A stretch of DNA of 47,882 nt, taken from an uncultured Collinsella sp. GTDB taxonomy: Bacteria > Actinomycetota > Coriobacteriia > Coriobacteriales > Coriobacteriaceae. The position numbers and the translations under genes are program-made. The stretch is taken from contig CALBOJ010000038.1 in assembly GCA_937896835.1 (NCBI GenBank), positions 1-47,882 on the forward strand. Reading direction: 5' to 3'. The notes under the pieces were generated by a model. That model did no database searches. It saw only the letters and a list, made by a program, of their open reading frames with translations, and was not told the DNA's origin. The stretch's first letter is position 1. Every line of letters begins with the position of its first letter. Positions 39,287-47,882 of the stretch are shown in pieces.

Positions 39287-41422
39287 ATGCTCTTTTCCCG
39301 CCGTTCTGCTACATTTGCCTGCGCCATTGCGCTTGTCGTAATGGCGGTCACCCCTTATCACCGGTTTTCATCTTCAATCGGCCTAGCGTCAGGTGCAATG
39401 ACCTGGCTCGTTATCCTGGGCGCATGCCTCGCGGCGTTTGTTCATGGTGCTGCGCTATGCAAGGGGGGAATGAGAAGGCCGAGGCATCTCGGTGCCATCG
39501 GTGTTTTCCTTGGTGTTATTGCAACGGTTCCCGAATGGGCCGACCTGGCTTTCTATGCTCGCGGAGACTCTATTCCAATCGTGTTTGCACCGATTTGGTT
39601 GTTACATGGCGTTTCGTGTGTCTCGTGCTTTGTTGGATCGCTGCTTCTCTCATATGTTATTTGGGGCACGGCGGACTCTCCTTTGACGCAGAGGTCGACA
39701 CGGACTGACGAAAGGGAAACTCGTCACCCGCAGGACGCGATTTTTACAGAAACAATAGCCGTCATGTCTTGCCTGCTGTTTTGCTGTCGAGTTTCATGGA
39801 GAGTCGTTCCCGAGCCATGGGGGATGCCCCCTGTAACGGCCGCGTCAATTGGCCTTGCGCTTTTAATTCCGTTGGTCTATCTCGCATTGACTGTGGCCCC
39901 GCCGTTTTGCCGCCCTCGTGCCTTTGGCCATGGGCGGCGCGACGTGTTTGCCTGTTCTGTGCTCGTAGCAGTTCCTATTGGTCTTATTCCGGCTGTTGAG
40001 GCGGCATACTTCGCAAGCGATGCCGTGGTCATTGCATTGCTGGCGATGGGGTCCGTTATCGCTGCTGCCTTCGTATGCATGTTGCTAAGGGGGAAACGGG
40101 ACAACAATTCGGATATCGCCTGTGCGTCCGACACATTCGATGCGGGGGTGTTTTCCCCTGCCCTGTCGCCTAGAGAAGAGCAGTTTGTTCGACTGCTGCT
40201 CAAAGGGAAAACGCCGGCGGAAATTGCCAAGGAGACGGATACGAAGCCATCGACGGTGAGAACAACGCTTCACCGAGCATACGGGAAGGCGTCGGTTGCG
40301 GGCTCACGCGAGCTCGTGGCGCTGTTTGCGGGTGAGGGCGATACTGTAGGGCATGAGCTACCGCAGCGGCATGCTGACGATATAGTGGCATCAGCTCGAA
40401 CGCGCCGGCTGTTTCGATACCTGCTCACATTATTCTTTATCCTCCTTGCGGCGGGGCCCTTGGTAATGGCGGATAGCGATTGGGGGTCCGGTGTTTCGCG
40501 GGCTGTCGCCTTTTCCCTCTTAAGCTACGCATTGGGTCTCGGACTGCTTCTGTCGCTACGCTACGCGGGTGGAAAAGCGAATCGTGGCGCTGCGCTGGAT
40601 AGAGCGGGTGAAGCGATTTGGCTCGGAAGCCCGTACGTATGGGCGGTGCTATCTGCTGTGGAATGGTCTTTTATCTATATCGCGGCATTGATGTGCATAC
40701 GCGTTCCGTTGATGGCTGTGCCGGTCCTGTTTTGCGGCGTGGCGTCTACGGCTTCGCTCGCTGTTGGGCTGCGTCCGTTTAAGGTGCATGCCCATGCTCG
40801 GGCTATCGTGCCGTTGGTGTCAATGGGCACGGTTGCCTTAATCTATGCGGTCGCTAGGGGGCGAATCCATGGACTTGCGGTGCTGACGGGGGTGCTGCTC
40901 ACATATATAGTGATGCGAAGCTGTCCGCAGCGCAAAATGCTTGGGATATGGATGCTTTGCTTCGGGGCGACGGCTCCTGTTTGGGCTGTCTTGCTCAATA
41001 TGGTGCAGGATCTGACGGTTTTCGAGCCGTTGTTCCTCGCGTCGTTGTTGGGGCAAAGTTCGGCTGTCAACGTCGTCGTGGCAACGGTGATTGTTTGCTG
41101 GTCTGTGCCCATGTTCGTTACGCACATCGCGCTCGCCCGCTCGGTTGAGGACGAGAAGGCCGTCTTGGAGTACCGGGCGAACGGGTCCACCGAAACGGCC
41201 CGCGTGCGCCAGCTGGCCCTGCTTACGTCGCGCTCCCTTTCTGATGTTCAGTCGCAAATTTTGCTGATGACGGCAGAGGGGGCAACGACAAAGGCCATTG
41301 CGGAGGATGTCGGTTACGCTGCATCTACGGTGCAAGCGCTGCGGTCTGCATCTTACCGCCAGTTGAAGATCAAGAATAAGGCGGAGCTAATTTTATTGTT
41401 ATCGCAGGTAAATAACGTGTAA
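39287..41422 (+). CDS. Membrane protein with two LuxR-type HTH domains
   Basis: 711 aa from the ATG at 39287 (GGAGG 4 bases upstream). Built as two repeats of multi-pass membrane region plus LuxR HTH: membrane helices about 1-265; HTH 1 at about 293-348 (LSPREEQFVRLLLKGKTPAE, KETDTKPSTVRTTLHRAYGK); membrane helices about 375-630; HTH 2 at about 652-705 (LSDVQSQILLMTAEGATTKA, DVGYAASTVQALRSASYRQL). Coriobacteriia have many membrane-LuxR proteins with one C-terminal HTH; the internal copy here is unusual. The internal HTH keeps the L-S-x-R-E start; the C-terminal one has S-D-V in place of R-E. It likely senses an envelope signal and controls the downstream export genes, 109 bases away on the same strand. 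Confidence 0.85.
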   Translation: MLFSRRSATFACAIALVVMAVTPYHRFSSSIGLASGAMTWLVILGACLAAFVHGAALCKGGMRRPRHLGAIGVFLGVIATVPEWADLAFYARGDSIPIVFAPIWLLHGVSCVSCFVGSLLLSYVIWGTADSPLTQRSTRTDERETRHPQDAIFTETIAVMSCLLFCCRVSWRVVPEPWGMPPVTAASIGLALLIPLVYLALTVAPPFCRPRAFGHGRRDVFACSVLVAVPIGLIPAVEAAYFASDAVVIALLAMGSVIAAAFVCMLLRGKRDNNSDIACASDTFDAGVFSPALSPREEQFVRLLLKGKTPAEIAKETDTKPSTVRTTLHRAYGKASVAGSRELVALFAGEGDTVGHELPQRHADDIVASARTRRLFRYLLTLFFILLAAGPLVMADSDWGSGVSRAVAFSLLSYALGLGLLLSLRYAGGKANRGAALDRAGEAIWLGSPYVWAVLSAVEWSFIYIAALMCIRVPLMAVPVLFCGVASTASLAVGLRPFKVHAHARAIVPLVSMGTVALIYAVARGRIHGLAVLTGVLLTYIVMRSCPQRKMLGIWMLCFGATAPVWAVLLNMVQDLTVFEPLFLASLLGQSSAVNVVVATVIVCWSVPMFVTHIALARSVEDEKAVLEYRANGSTETARVRQLALLTSRSLSDVQSQILLMTAEGATTKAIAEDVGYAASTVQALRSASYRQLKIKNKAELILLLSQVNNV

Positions 41423-41531
41423 ACGCCTGAGCAATCAACTCAATAGCGGGTGTTTACAGACATCTTTCTCTATTCATGCGAAGGTTGCCGTGCGTCGACG
41501 CATTGTTAGCCGCTTTTGATTGGAGAAGGCC

Positions 41532-42044
41532 ATGATTAAGCCAAGGAGCGCTATTGCTCGAATCGGAGTCGGCTTGGTGATTGCAGCTGGTCTGTCCCTA
41601 GGGGTTCCCGCTGCATCGTTTGCACAAGAGGAGTTTGACACCTCTCAGGTTTCCAGCATTACTCAAAACGCCGATACGGGAATTACGACCTGTACGAACA
41701 ATGCCGATAAGGCATTTAGTTTTCAATGTGCCGGGACGAGTGCAACTGGCTACCGTCAAAAGGATGATTCCTCATCGCTCTATCTGGATATCCAGGGCCA
41801 TACGGGAAATCCGCTTCGGTTATATACAGACGGTGCGTATAACACAAGCGGTAGCGGCAGCATGAATTGTACTCAGGGAACGTATCGTTCGAATCACAAG
41901 GGACAGTGGGAAATGTATAACCTCGTCCGTGAGAACGGGCGATCTGCGGCGCGACTGACTGCATGGGCGGAGTCTGGCTACGGCACTGTTATTGGTGTAT
42001 GGAGCCCCGACTGCGTCGGGCATTTCCACAAGCTTCCCGCATAG
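41532..42044 (+). CDS. Secreted four-cysteine protein, unknown family
   Basis: 170 aa from the ATG at 41532 (GGAGAAGG upstream). A signal peptide (1-31, cleavage after ASFA) gives a mature protein of about 139 aa with four cysteines, C54, C66, C113 and C161, likely two disulfides. It is beta-rich, with Gly/Ser/Thr and aromatics (SSLYLDIQGHTGNPLRLYTD, SNHKGQWEMYN, YGTVIGVWSPDC). No membrane anchor or sorting signal. It is the first gene after a LuxR-type regulator and the last before an ABC exporter set, the arrangement of bacteriocins such as the lactococcin 972 group, but I see no clear similarity to them. A secreted toxin, adhesin or enzyme inhibitor are all possible. Confidence 0.72.
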   Translation: MIKPRSAIARIGVGLVIAAGLSLGVPAASFAQEEFDTSQVSSITQNADTGITTCTNNADKAFSFQCAGTSATGYRQKDDSSSLYLDIQGHTGNPLRLYTDGAYNTSGSGSMNCTQGTYRSNHKGQWEMYNLVRENGRSAARLTAWAESGYGTVIGVWSPDCVGHFHKLPA

Positions 42045-42098
42045 TTGTTTGAAATGGCTCCCTTCCGGCTTTCTGGGTCGGAAGGGGGAGGAGGACGT

Positions 42099-42980
42099 AT
42101 GAACCAAAAGCTCGCAAGATACGAACTGTCGAAAACGATTAGACGTCCAGCTTTTATCCTTGCTCTCTTGATTGCGGTCGCAGTTGCAATAGCTGCCGCG
42201 CTGGAGCCGTGGGCAAATTTGGAAAAAGAGCGTCACAACCTTCTTTCTTTTGGTTACGGCGTTGGCGTGCAAGCCGAAAATTATCTCGGTCAAACACGTG
42301 AAAGCAGCTTCGGTAACTGGATTGTTGTGAGCGCGAACGCGCCACTGTCTGCGTCGGTGTTTTTCTATGCACTGCCCCTGCTTGCAATGTTGGCTGGATC
42401 TTGGTCGTGTCTCTTTGAGCGTTTGAGTGGTTATGACATGCAGATATGCACGCGCGTTTCCAGAAAGGCGTACGTGAACGTAAAGATGCTGTCTGCTTTC
42501 CTCTCCGCGTTTACAGTGACTGCCATTCCTCTGCTCGTCAATTTCCTGATCGTCTCGATGCTTTTTCCTGCGTATCTTCCTCGGGTCGATGAGTCGACTT
42601 ACGTAGGACTTTACCTGCATAGCTACTTCTCCGGTCTATTTTATTCGCATCCTTTGTCATATGTGCTCGCATACACGCTGTTCGATGCTGTCACGCTCGG
42701 GACTTTATCCATGGCTGTAACTGGCTTCTCAATTTTGTTTCGTAGCAGAATCAAAGCGATAATTGTCCCGTATCTGCTAATGGTTGCGTGGCATTTTGCA
42801 AATGGCTGGATCTTCGGCGTAATGGCTTGTGTGGGGTTTAACTGCAATATCCTCAACAGCATCAGGTCGGAATCGCTGAATAACTGGCCAGACATTCGAG
42901 CCGGTTTTGCGGAAATCATATTATTGACCCTTGCTTCGTTGGCTTTTTCTGGGGCGTGGAAAAGACGCGAGGTGGTCTGA
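42099..42980 (+). CDS. ABC-2-type membrane protein 1
   Basis: 293 aa from the ATG at 42099, behind a very strong GGGGGAGGAGG site. Six hydrophobic helices: a first near residues 15-35, then a large loop (about 40-85) and five more, the pattern of ABC-2 permease subunits. Motif-poor; the best hint is its position: it shares one base with the next membrane gene (TGATG) and lies two genes before an ABC ATPase. Together they should form a heterodimeric exporter or an immunity pump for the secreted protein. Confidence 0.78.
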   Translation: MNQKLARYELSKTIRRPAFILALLIAVAVAIAAALEPWANLEKERHNLLSFGYGVGVQAENYLGQTRESSFGNWIVVSANAPLSASVFFYALPLLAMLAGSWSCLFERLSGYDMQICTRVSRKAYVNVKMLSAFLSAFTVTAIPLLVNFLIVSMLFPAYLPRVDESTYVGLYLHSYFSGLFYSHPLSYVLAYTLFDAVTLGTLSMAVTGFSILFRSRIKAIIVPYLLMVAWHFANGWIFGVMACVGFNCNILNSIRSESLNNWPDIRAGFAEIILLTLASLAFSGAWKRREVV

Positions 42981-43816
42981 TGCTGTTTAGGCTGGTCGCC
43001 GCGGACCTGAGGACCGTTTTGAAGAAGAACATCATCACTTTTATTGCAATTGCGGCAGTGACCGTTGCGAACTTGGTGTACGCCTACGGATTGTCTTCTG
43101 TGTATGGGGTTAGAACGGATACCTTGGGGTTTGCGGATAATCTTGCGCTCGTGTTTGCCGGATCTGCTCCGTTTGAGCCTAGGCCCGGGGTCATGTTTGT
43201 GCCTCCGCTAGGATGGCTATTTCTCATTCTGCTTATTCTCTATACAACACTCGACTATCCGACCGAATCGTTGCACGGGTTTGGTTTGCAAGCGCTTGTT
43301 CGATGCCGGGCAAGAACCCTTTGGTGGGTCTCGCGTTTTATCTTGGTGGCGGCAGTAACGGCATTTTCACTGCTCGTGGTGGTTTGCTCTGTTGTGATTT
43401 GGAGCTTGGTGGTGAGCTCCTCGTTCAGCGCGGTCATTCATGGTGAGTCGCTTCAACTGGCTAATTTGGCGCCGTGGTTTCTCAAAGCTGCCGAGGCAGA
43501 TGCGCTGCCGTTTTTCATAGGTCTCTTATTTGCTTTTGAGGCGCTTGCGTTTGCGCAGGCAGCGGTTGGGTTTGTGCTTGGGTCGTCAGTCTCGTTTGTG
43601 GTTTTAATGAGCTACCTGATCTGCTCGGCATATGCACGACATTGGGCGCTATTGGGTAACGCCTTGATGCTGTTGCGCTGGGGTGGAATTGTCAAAGAGG
43701 GAATCGCGGCGGGCTCGAGTGTCTTGTCATCAATTGGGCTTATGTCGTTATGCCTATCGTTGGGCGGACTGTGGTTTCGAAGGGCAGACCTTTTAGAAAA
43801 GGGGGACAAGATATGA
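42980..43816 (+). CDS. ABC-2-type membrane protein 2
   Basis: 278 aa from the ATG at 42980 (AGGTGG upstream), one-base overlap with the gene before. About six hydrophobic helices, with a first near 15-37 and an extended outside loop (about 45-75, rich in Pro and aromatic residues). Not similar to subunit 1 beyond the general layout, so a two-subunit transporter is likelier than a duplicated one. Its stop overlaps the ATPase start by 4 bases. Confidence 0.78.
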   Translation: MLFRLVAADLRTVLKKNIITFIAIAAVTVANLVYAYGLSSVYGVRTDTLGFADNLALVFAGSAPFEPRPGVMFVPPLGWLFLILLILYTTLDYPTESLHGFGLQALVRCRARTLWWVSRFILVAAVTAFSLLVVVCSVVIWSLVVSSSFSAVIHGESLQLANLAPWFLKAAEADALPFFIGLLFAFEALAFAQAAVGFVLGSSVSFVVLMSYLICSAYARHWALLGNALMLLRWGGIVKEGIAAGSSVLSSIGLMSLCLSLGGLWFRRADLLEKGDKI

Positions 43817-44457
43817 GCGTGATCGTTAGGGACGTATCGAAGCGCATGGGCAAAAACGATGTCCTGCGCAACGTGTCCATCGAGGTTGACCCTGGGACCG
43901 TGGTCGGACTTCAGGGGATAAACGGTTCGGGCAAGACCATGCTCATGCGAGCGGTCTGCGGATTGATCAAGCCTACCGAAGGCGAAATCTCTATCGATGG
44001 CCAAAGGCTTGGGGCGGACATCTCGTTCCCGCCGAGTCTGGGGATGTTGATCGAGGCGCCTTCCTTTTTGGGATATCTGTCTGGCTACGACAATCTGGAG
44101 CTCATCGCCCAGATCAAGGGCGTTGCCACCCCCGAGGACATTCGCTCTGCCCTGCGGCTCGTGGGGCTCGATGCAGACGAAAAAAAGAAGTTCCGAGCAT
44201 ACTCGCTTGGGATGAAGCAACGTCTGGGGATAGCTGCGGCAATTATGGAAAAGCCGAAGCTACTCGTTCTCGATGAGCCAACAAATGCCCTCGACGAAGC
44301 GGGCGTGGAAATGCTCAAGCGCGTTGTGGCGATGGCGGCATCAACGGGTCGCGAGGTCCTTCTGTCCAGCCATGACGGAGAGGTGCTCGAGGAGCTGGCC
44401 GATCGGGTTTACTGCATGCGCGACGGTGCCGTTGTGAAAGTTCGGGAAAGGTCGTGA
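43813..44457 (+). CDS. ABC transporter ATPase
   Basis: 214 aa from the ATG at 43813 (GGGGGAC upstream). Walker A GINGSGKT (35-42), Q-loop region near 80, signature YSLGMKQRL (about 131-139, with SLGMKQR in place of LSGGQ, typical of the export/immunity group that includes BcrA- and LanF-like ATPases), Walker B LLVLDEPTNALD and H-loop LLSSHD. Drives the two membrane proteins encoded just before it. Overlaps with the genes on both sides indicate one operon. BcrA/LanF-type systems export peptides or give self-immunity. Confidence 0.93.
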   Translation: MSVIVRDVSKRMGKNDVLRNVSIEVDPGTVVGLQGINGSGKTMLMRAVCGLIKPTEGEISIDGQRLGADISFPPSLGMLIEAPSFLGYLSGYDNLELIAQIKGVATPEDIRSALRLVGLDADEKKKFRAYSLGMKQRLGIAAAIMEKPKLLVLDEPTNALDEAGVEMLKRVVAMAASTGREVLLSSHDGEVLEELADRVYCMRDGAVVKVRERS

Positions 44458-44462
44458 GCGCG

Positions 44463-45122
44463 ATGAAGAAGACCCTGTGGACAAGAAGGTCGGCGCTCGC
44501 GCTTTTCGGCTGTGCTGCTGCCGGCCTTGCGGGCATGAGGGTGAGCGCCGTTAACGGGAACCGGACGGTCATTCCTGAGAAATACTATGCGGAGGGCGAA
44601 TGGCTCTCGATGGATGGGGCGTTTCTGGGGTCGAAGGATGTGGCGACTGACGGGTATTCGTTTTGCATAGACGGGGCGGAGCTGCTCACGCCGCGCGAGT
44701 ATCTCAAACGAGCACATGACGATTATTCAAAATATGGCACCGTGGATACGAAAACGAGACTGAAGGATGCCGACATCACGTGCGTTATCGCCGTAAAGAT
44801 GCGTGTCAGAAATAGGGATAATATCGACGGTGGAATCAAAGCGTATGTTTGGCATCTGGTTCCGGAGTCTGCGCCAAACTATGATTTTGTAGTCAATACC
44901 GATCTGATAACGCAAGCCATGCCGGTCCTTGGCGGCTCTGCTGCGTTTGCCGTGGAGGTTGGGGCAGAAAACGAGTTGCTCGTCCCATTTATGATGCAGA
45001 ACACCAACGACTATTTCGAAGGTTACGAGACCGTCCGTTTTGAGAAAGCATTTCCCGGGACTTACACGATGAAGATGACCGATCTGCCGGAGCGGAGGCT
45101 CTTAAGGTTTGAAGTGAAATAG
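44463..45122 (+). CDS. Tat-like exported protein of the ABC locus
   Basis: 219 aa from the ATG at 44463; a GTG at 44454 overlaps the ATPase stop and is an alternative, but its AAAGG would be too close. The N-terminus has twin arginines before a hydrophobic stretch (WTRRSALALFGCAAAGLAG), suggesting Tat export; Cys in LFGC could be lipidated, with an imperfect lipobox. The mature part is beta-rich with no known motif (DITCVIAVKMRVRNRDNIDG, LPERRLLRFEVK) and recalls the immunoglobulin-like lipoproteins often encoded beside peptide ABC systems. It may be an immunity or binding protein for the exported product. Confidence 0.72.
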   Translation: MKKTLWTRRSALALFGCAAAGLAGMRVSAVNGNRTVIPEKYYAEGEWLSMDGAFLGSKDVATDGYSFCIDGAELLTPREYLKRAHDDYSKYGTVDTKTRLKDADITCVIAVKMRVRNRDNIDGGIKAYVWHLVPESAPNYDFVVNTDLITQAMPVLGGSAAFAVEVGAENELLVPFMMQNTNDYFEGYETVRFEKAFPGTYTMKMTDLPERRLLRFEVK

Positions 45123-45159
45123 CTCGAGAGCAAGGCAAAACGGGTCCATTGGCGGTACG

Positions 45160-45199
45160 CGCGCCCGATTCCAGGCGCCCCGGCCCGGAATCGGGCGCG
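45160..45199. terminator. Hairpin between converging genes
   Basis: The 13-bp perfect arms 45160-45172 and 45187-45199 have a 14-base loop and no T-run on either strand. It lies between the ABC locus and the minus-strand YcxB-like gene and may end both transcripts. Confidence 0.6.
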
Positions 45200-45227
45200 G
45201 GACGAGGCGCCTTCGGTGTCGGCCGGC

Positions 45228-45944
45228 CTACCGCTTCTTCTTGCTCTTCTTCTGCTTGCGCTGCTTGCCCTTGGTCTCCTGGGGCTTGTCGCCCTGTTTT
45301 GCTTCGGCAGCGGCCTTTTCTGCCTTCATCTTCTTGCGTTTGGTCTCGATGCGGAGTTTTTTGTTGATGCGCGCCTTAAGGAAGGGACCGAACTGCTCGG
45401 CATCGCCGCGGACAAAGGTGTCCTTAGGGATCGTCACGCCCTGGTCGGCGAACATGGCCACAAAGATGCGCTCGCCGTCGAGCACGTGGTCGAGCTTTTC
45501 AAACGGGAAGAACTGCGACTTGCCGCTCGTGCCCCAAACCATCAGGCCGTCCTCGTTGGCGGCGACGCGGCGATAGCGGCCACCCATGGACTCGTCGGCC
45601 TCAACGGCGTCGATAAAGTCGCGGGCGAGGGTGTGGTGCAGGTTTTTGCTCCACCAGGCCAAAAAGGCGCCGAATACGATCAAGACGACGCCAAACTTGA
45701 TCCAGTTGCCGCCGGCCACCAGCATGCCGATGCCGATGAGCGCGGCAATTGCCGCGGCGACATACAGCGAGCCGCGACGCCTGGGCGAGGCGACCAGGCG
45801 GGCGAAGTCGGTGACGAGGTCGTTTTCGTATTGGTACTCGTTGAGGTACAGGATGCCGTCGTCGGCTGCGGCCTGCTCCTCGAGCGCGACCTCGACCTGG
45901 TCGGCTGCTTCGGAGGGAACGAGGTTGCTCTCTGCGTCTGCCAT
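45228..45944 (-). CDS. YcxB-like membrane protein
   Basis: 238 aa. The N-terminal part has LYLNEYQYENDLVTDFARLV, followed by two membrane helices (about 60-100, YVAAAIAALIGIGMLVAGG, IVFGAFLAWWSK), then a PH-like domain (about 105-195; VAANEDGLMVWGTSGKSQFF, FEKLDHVLDGERIFVAMF, VTIPKDTF) as in the YcxB family, and a Lys-rich tail (about 200-238) likely to bind RNA or membrane phosphates. Function unknown. ATG 45944 has GGAG 10 bases upstream; divergent from dnaX. Confidence 0.75.
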   Translation of the reverse strand: MADAESNLVPSEAADQVEVALEEQAAADDGILYLNEYQYENDLVTDFARLVASPRRRGSLYVAAAIAALIGIGMLVAGGNWIKFGVVLIVFGAFLAWWSKNLHHTLARDFIDAVEADESMGGRYRRVAANEDGLMVWGTSGKSQFFPFEKLDHVLDGERIFVAMFADQGVTIPKDTFVRGDAEQFGPFLKARINKKLRIETKRKKMKAEKAAAEAKQGDKPQETKGKQRKQKKSKKKR

Positions 45945-46060
45945 GCTCTTTGGACTCCTATCGCGGCGGGCTCGCCGTACGGGTTATTATGGAATGCAGT
46001 ATGCCGTGCGACCGCATGGCCGCCGCGGCAACAAGACTCAGTATACCCGGGGGAGCACCC

Positions 46061-47882
46061 ATGGAATCGTTGTACCGAAAGTATCGCCCGCTCACCTTTG
46101 ACTCCGTGGTGGGCCAGCAGCATATCGTCTCGACGCTCGAGCACGCCATCACCGAGGGGCGCCTGTCCCACGCCTACCTGTTCTGCGGACCGCGCGGCAC
46201 GGGCAAGACCACCATGGCGCGCATTCTGGCCAAGGCGCTGCTGTGCCGCAATGCCGAGGCGGCGCGCGCCGAGGGTGCAAGCGGCTGCATGCCCGACGGT
46301 ACTTGCGAGGAGTGCGAGCTCATTGCCGAGGGTAACCACCCCGATGTCTACGAGCTCGATGCCGCCTCCCGCACGGGCGTGGACAATGTGCGCGAGGAAA
46401 TCATCAACTCCGTCAACTTTGCCCCGGTGCGCGGCAAGTACAAGATCTATATCATCGACGAGGTCCACATGCTCACGACGGCGGCGTTCAACGCGCTGCT
46501 CAAGACGCTCGAGGAGCCGCCGGCACACGTGATCTTTGTGCTGTGCACCACCGACCCGCAAAAGATTCTGGAGACCATCCTCTCGCGCTGCCAGCGTTTC
46601 GATTTCCATCGCATCGGCAACGAGGATATCGAGCGTCGCCTGGCATACGTGTGCGAGCAGGAGGGCTTCGATTACGACGATGAGGCGCTGGCTATCGTGG
46701 CGCGCCATGCCAAGGGCGGTATGCGCGACGCGCTGTCCACGCTGGAGCAGCTGAGCGTCTTTGGCAACGGTTCTGTGCATGCGGACGACGCCCGCTCGCT
46801 TTTAGGCGAGGTTTCGGACCAGATTCTGGGCGAGTTTTCCCGCGCCATTGCCGATCGCGATGTTGCCGAGCTCTATGGACTGATCCGTGCGCAGGTCGAG
46901 GAAGGAAACGACCTGCTGGAGCTGACGCGCGACCTGGTGGCGCATGTGCGTGACGTGTACGTTGCCTGCGTTGCCGGTGCCCGTGCCGAGCTGTTTGAGG
47001 GCGGCTCCGAGCAGGCCGAGGCGCTTGCTGCCGAGGCCGCTGCCTTTGGCGAGCATCCTGCCGACCGCCTGGCCCGTGTGCTGACGGTGCTCGACGATGC
47101 CGCACTGGAGATGAGGGGCGCGAGCGACGTGCGCCTGGTGCTCGAGATCGCCTGCACGCGCCTGGCACGTCCCGAGGCCGATTTAACGATTGAGGCATTG
47201 GCCGAGCGCGTGGCCCGCTTGGAGGCCATGGTTGCCAACGGCGCCGTGCCGGCGAGCGTGGCTGCTGCTCAGGCCGCCGCGCCTGCAGCATCCGTACCCG
47301 CTGCTGCCCAACAGCCGACGCTAATTTCGGGCGCTCGTGCTGCCGCTCCGGCGGCATCCGCTGCCCCCGCTGCTACGTCCGCGCGCCAGGGCGGTATGCC
47401 TTGGGACCGTGGTGCTGCTGTTCCGGCTGCCCAGCCTGCGTCCCGTTCTGCGTCCGTGTCAGCTTCCAAGCCTGCAGCGCCTGCACCTCAGCCTGCGCCG
47501 ACTCCGACGCCTCAGCCCGTTGCGGCTCCCGCGCCTGCCACCGCTCCGGCACCTAAGCCCCAGTCCAACAATGCCGCCCAGGTTGCCGCCGCCGGTACTG
47601 CCGAGACGCCCGCGGTCGAGGATGCCGGAGAGCTGCAGCGCAAATGGGCCGAGGTTGTCGAGCGTGTCAAGGCGCGTCAGGCTTCCTACGCGGGGCTTTT
47701 GCTCAATGCCCGCGCCACGGCTGACGACGGCTCCAGGCTCACGGTCTCGTTCCCCGCGGGCTCGACCTTTGCCATCAAGATGCTTGGACGCGCCGACACG
47801 CAGTCGGTGGTCCTGCCGACAGTCAGTGCGGTCTTCGGTCGTCGTACCGTCGACTATGTCCTGGATGGGGGTGGCACGCCGG
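46061..47882 (+). CDS. dnaX: DNA polymerase III subunit gamma/tau, 5' part
   Basis: 607 residues seen; the frame runs off the window end without a stop. It loads the beta clamp and couples the replisome. ATG 46061 has GGGGGAG upstream. Seen: YRPLTFDSVVGQ (8-19), Walker A GPRGTGKT (43-50), zinc module C62, C76, C82, C85, DEVHML (133-138), sensor 1 CTTDPQKI, arginine finger SRCQRFDF, sensor 2 GGMRDALSTLEQL. The tau part has a long Ala/Pro-rich linker (about 415-520). I see no clear slippery A-run for a programmed frameshift to gamma in the visible part. Confidence 0.96.
   Translation, partial: MESLYRKYRPLTFDSVVGQQHIVSTLEHAITEGRLSHAYLFCGPRGTGKTTMARILAKALLCRNAEAARAEGASGCMPDGTCEECELIAEGNHPDVYELDAASRTGVDNVREEIINSVNFAPVRGKYKIYIIDEVHMLTTAAFNALLKTLEEPPAHVIFVLCTTDPQKILETILSRCQRFDFHRIGNEDIERRLAYVCEQEGFDYDDEALAIVARHAKGGMRDALSTLEQLSVFGNGSVHADDARSLLGEVSDQILGEFSRAIADRDVAELYGLIRAQVEEGNDLLELTRDLVAHVRDVYVACVAGARAELFEGGSEQAEALAAEAAAFGEHPADRLARVLTVLDDAALEMRGASDVRLVLEIACTRLARPEADLTIEALAERVARLEAMVANGAVPASVAAAQAAAPAASVPAAAQQPTLISGARAAAPAASAAPAATSARQGGMPWDRGAAVPAAQPASRSASVSASKPAAPAPQPAPTPTPQPVAAPAPATAPAPKPQSNNAAQVAAAGTAETPAVEDAGELQRKWAEVVERVKARQASYAGLLLNARATADDGSRLTVSFPAGSTFAIKMLGRADTQSVVLPTVSAVFGRRTVDYVLDGGGTP

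Noticed and set aside
45945..46060. An SRP/4.5S RNA gene next to dnaX
   Set aside because: The short region lacks the conserved GGAA tetraloop helix and is too small for it.

Overview
The window looks like the chromosome of a high-GC anaerobic actinobacterium of class Coriobacteriia, most likely Collinsella or a close relative. This is inferred from gene content and codon use, not from a marker gene: an actinobacterial pkn/fha/PP2C/SEDS-PBP growth-control cluster, an LAxTG-type surface anchor, a mannose-class PTS operon with DUF956, an actinobacterial ClpB, and a membrane-bound LuxR-type regulator of the kind common in this class.

Layout. 1-1578 is the 3' part of clpB. 1704-5000 holds a small proline-rich protein, an AAA/DUF4143 ATPase behind a near-perfect 26-bp inverted repeat, and a single-pass membrane protein. 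5229-9930 is a redox locus: a DUF5692-like membrane protein and a TetR regulator face a 925-aa multi-FeS flavoprotein, with twin TetR-like operators between them. Then come hypA (10027-10455) and a mannose-family PTS operon IIAB-IIC-IID-DUF956 (10806-14088).

14423-28499 is an integrated mobile element of about 14.0 kb. It is inserted at the 3' end of tRNA-Arg(CCU) and flanked by identical 49-bp att repeats. It has no visible type IV secretion genes but carries a tyrosine integrase, an excisionase-like protein, a MobC-like protein, a relaxase and a candidate oriT, so it is best read as an integrative mobilizable element (IME). Cargo: an Xre regulator; a large coiled-coil/CAP/LAQTG wall protein built like the enterococcal surface-exclusion protein PrgA/Sec10; a lipoprotein-like zinc-knuckle protein; a tiny membrane peptide; three overlapping calcineurin-like phosphoesterase genes; and a coiled-coil protein whose 5' half has undergone an exact 398-bp tandem duplication.

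28781-38847, all on the minus strand, is the growth-control operon: Ser/Thr kinase with a membrane domain, FhaA, FhaB, PP2C phosphatase, a single-chain FtsW/RodA-PBP2 fusion, and PknB with four PASTA repeats. 39287-45122 is a probable export locus: a membrane regulator with two LuxR-type HTH domains, a secreted four-cysteine protein, two ABC-2-type membrane proteins, an ABC ATPase, and a Tat-like exported protein. The last three joins are overlapping or nearly so. The window ends with a YcxB-like membrane protein (minus) and the 5' part of dnaX.

Two intergenic spaces (14112-14314 and 39004-39146) carry the same unusual array: a ~14-bp motif repeated every ~31 bp in strictly alternating orientation. 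The most promising less-described items are this repeat, the PrgA-like IME, the triple phosphoesterase cassette and the LuxR/secreted-protein/ABC locus. No database search was possible; family names rest on motif recognition.
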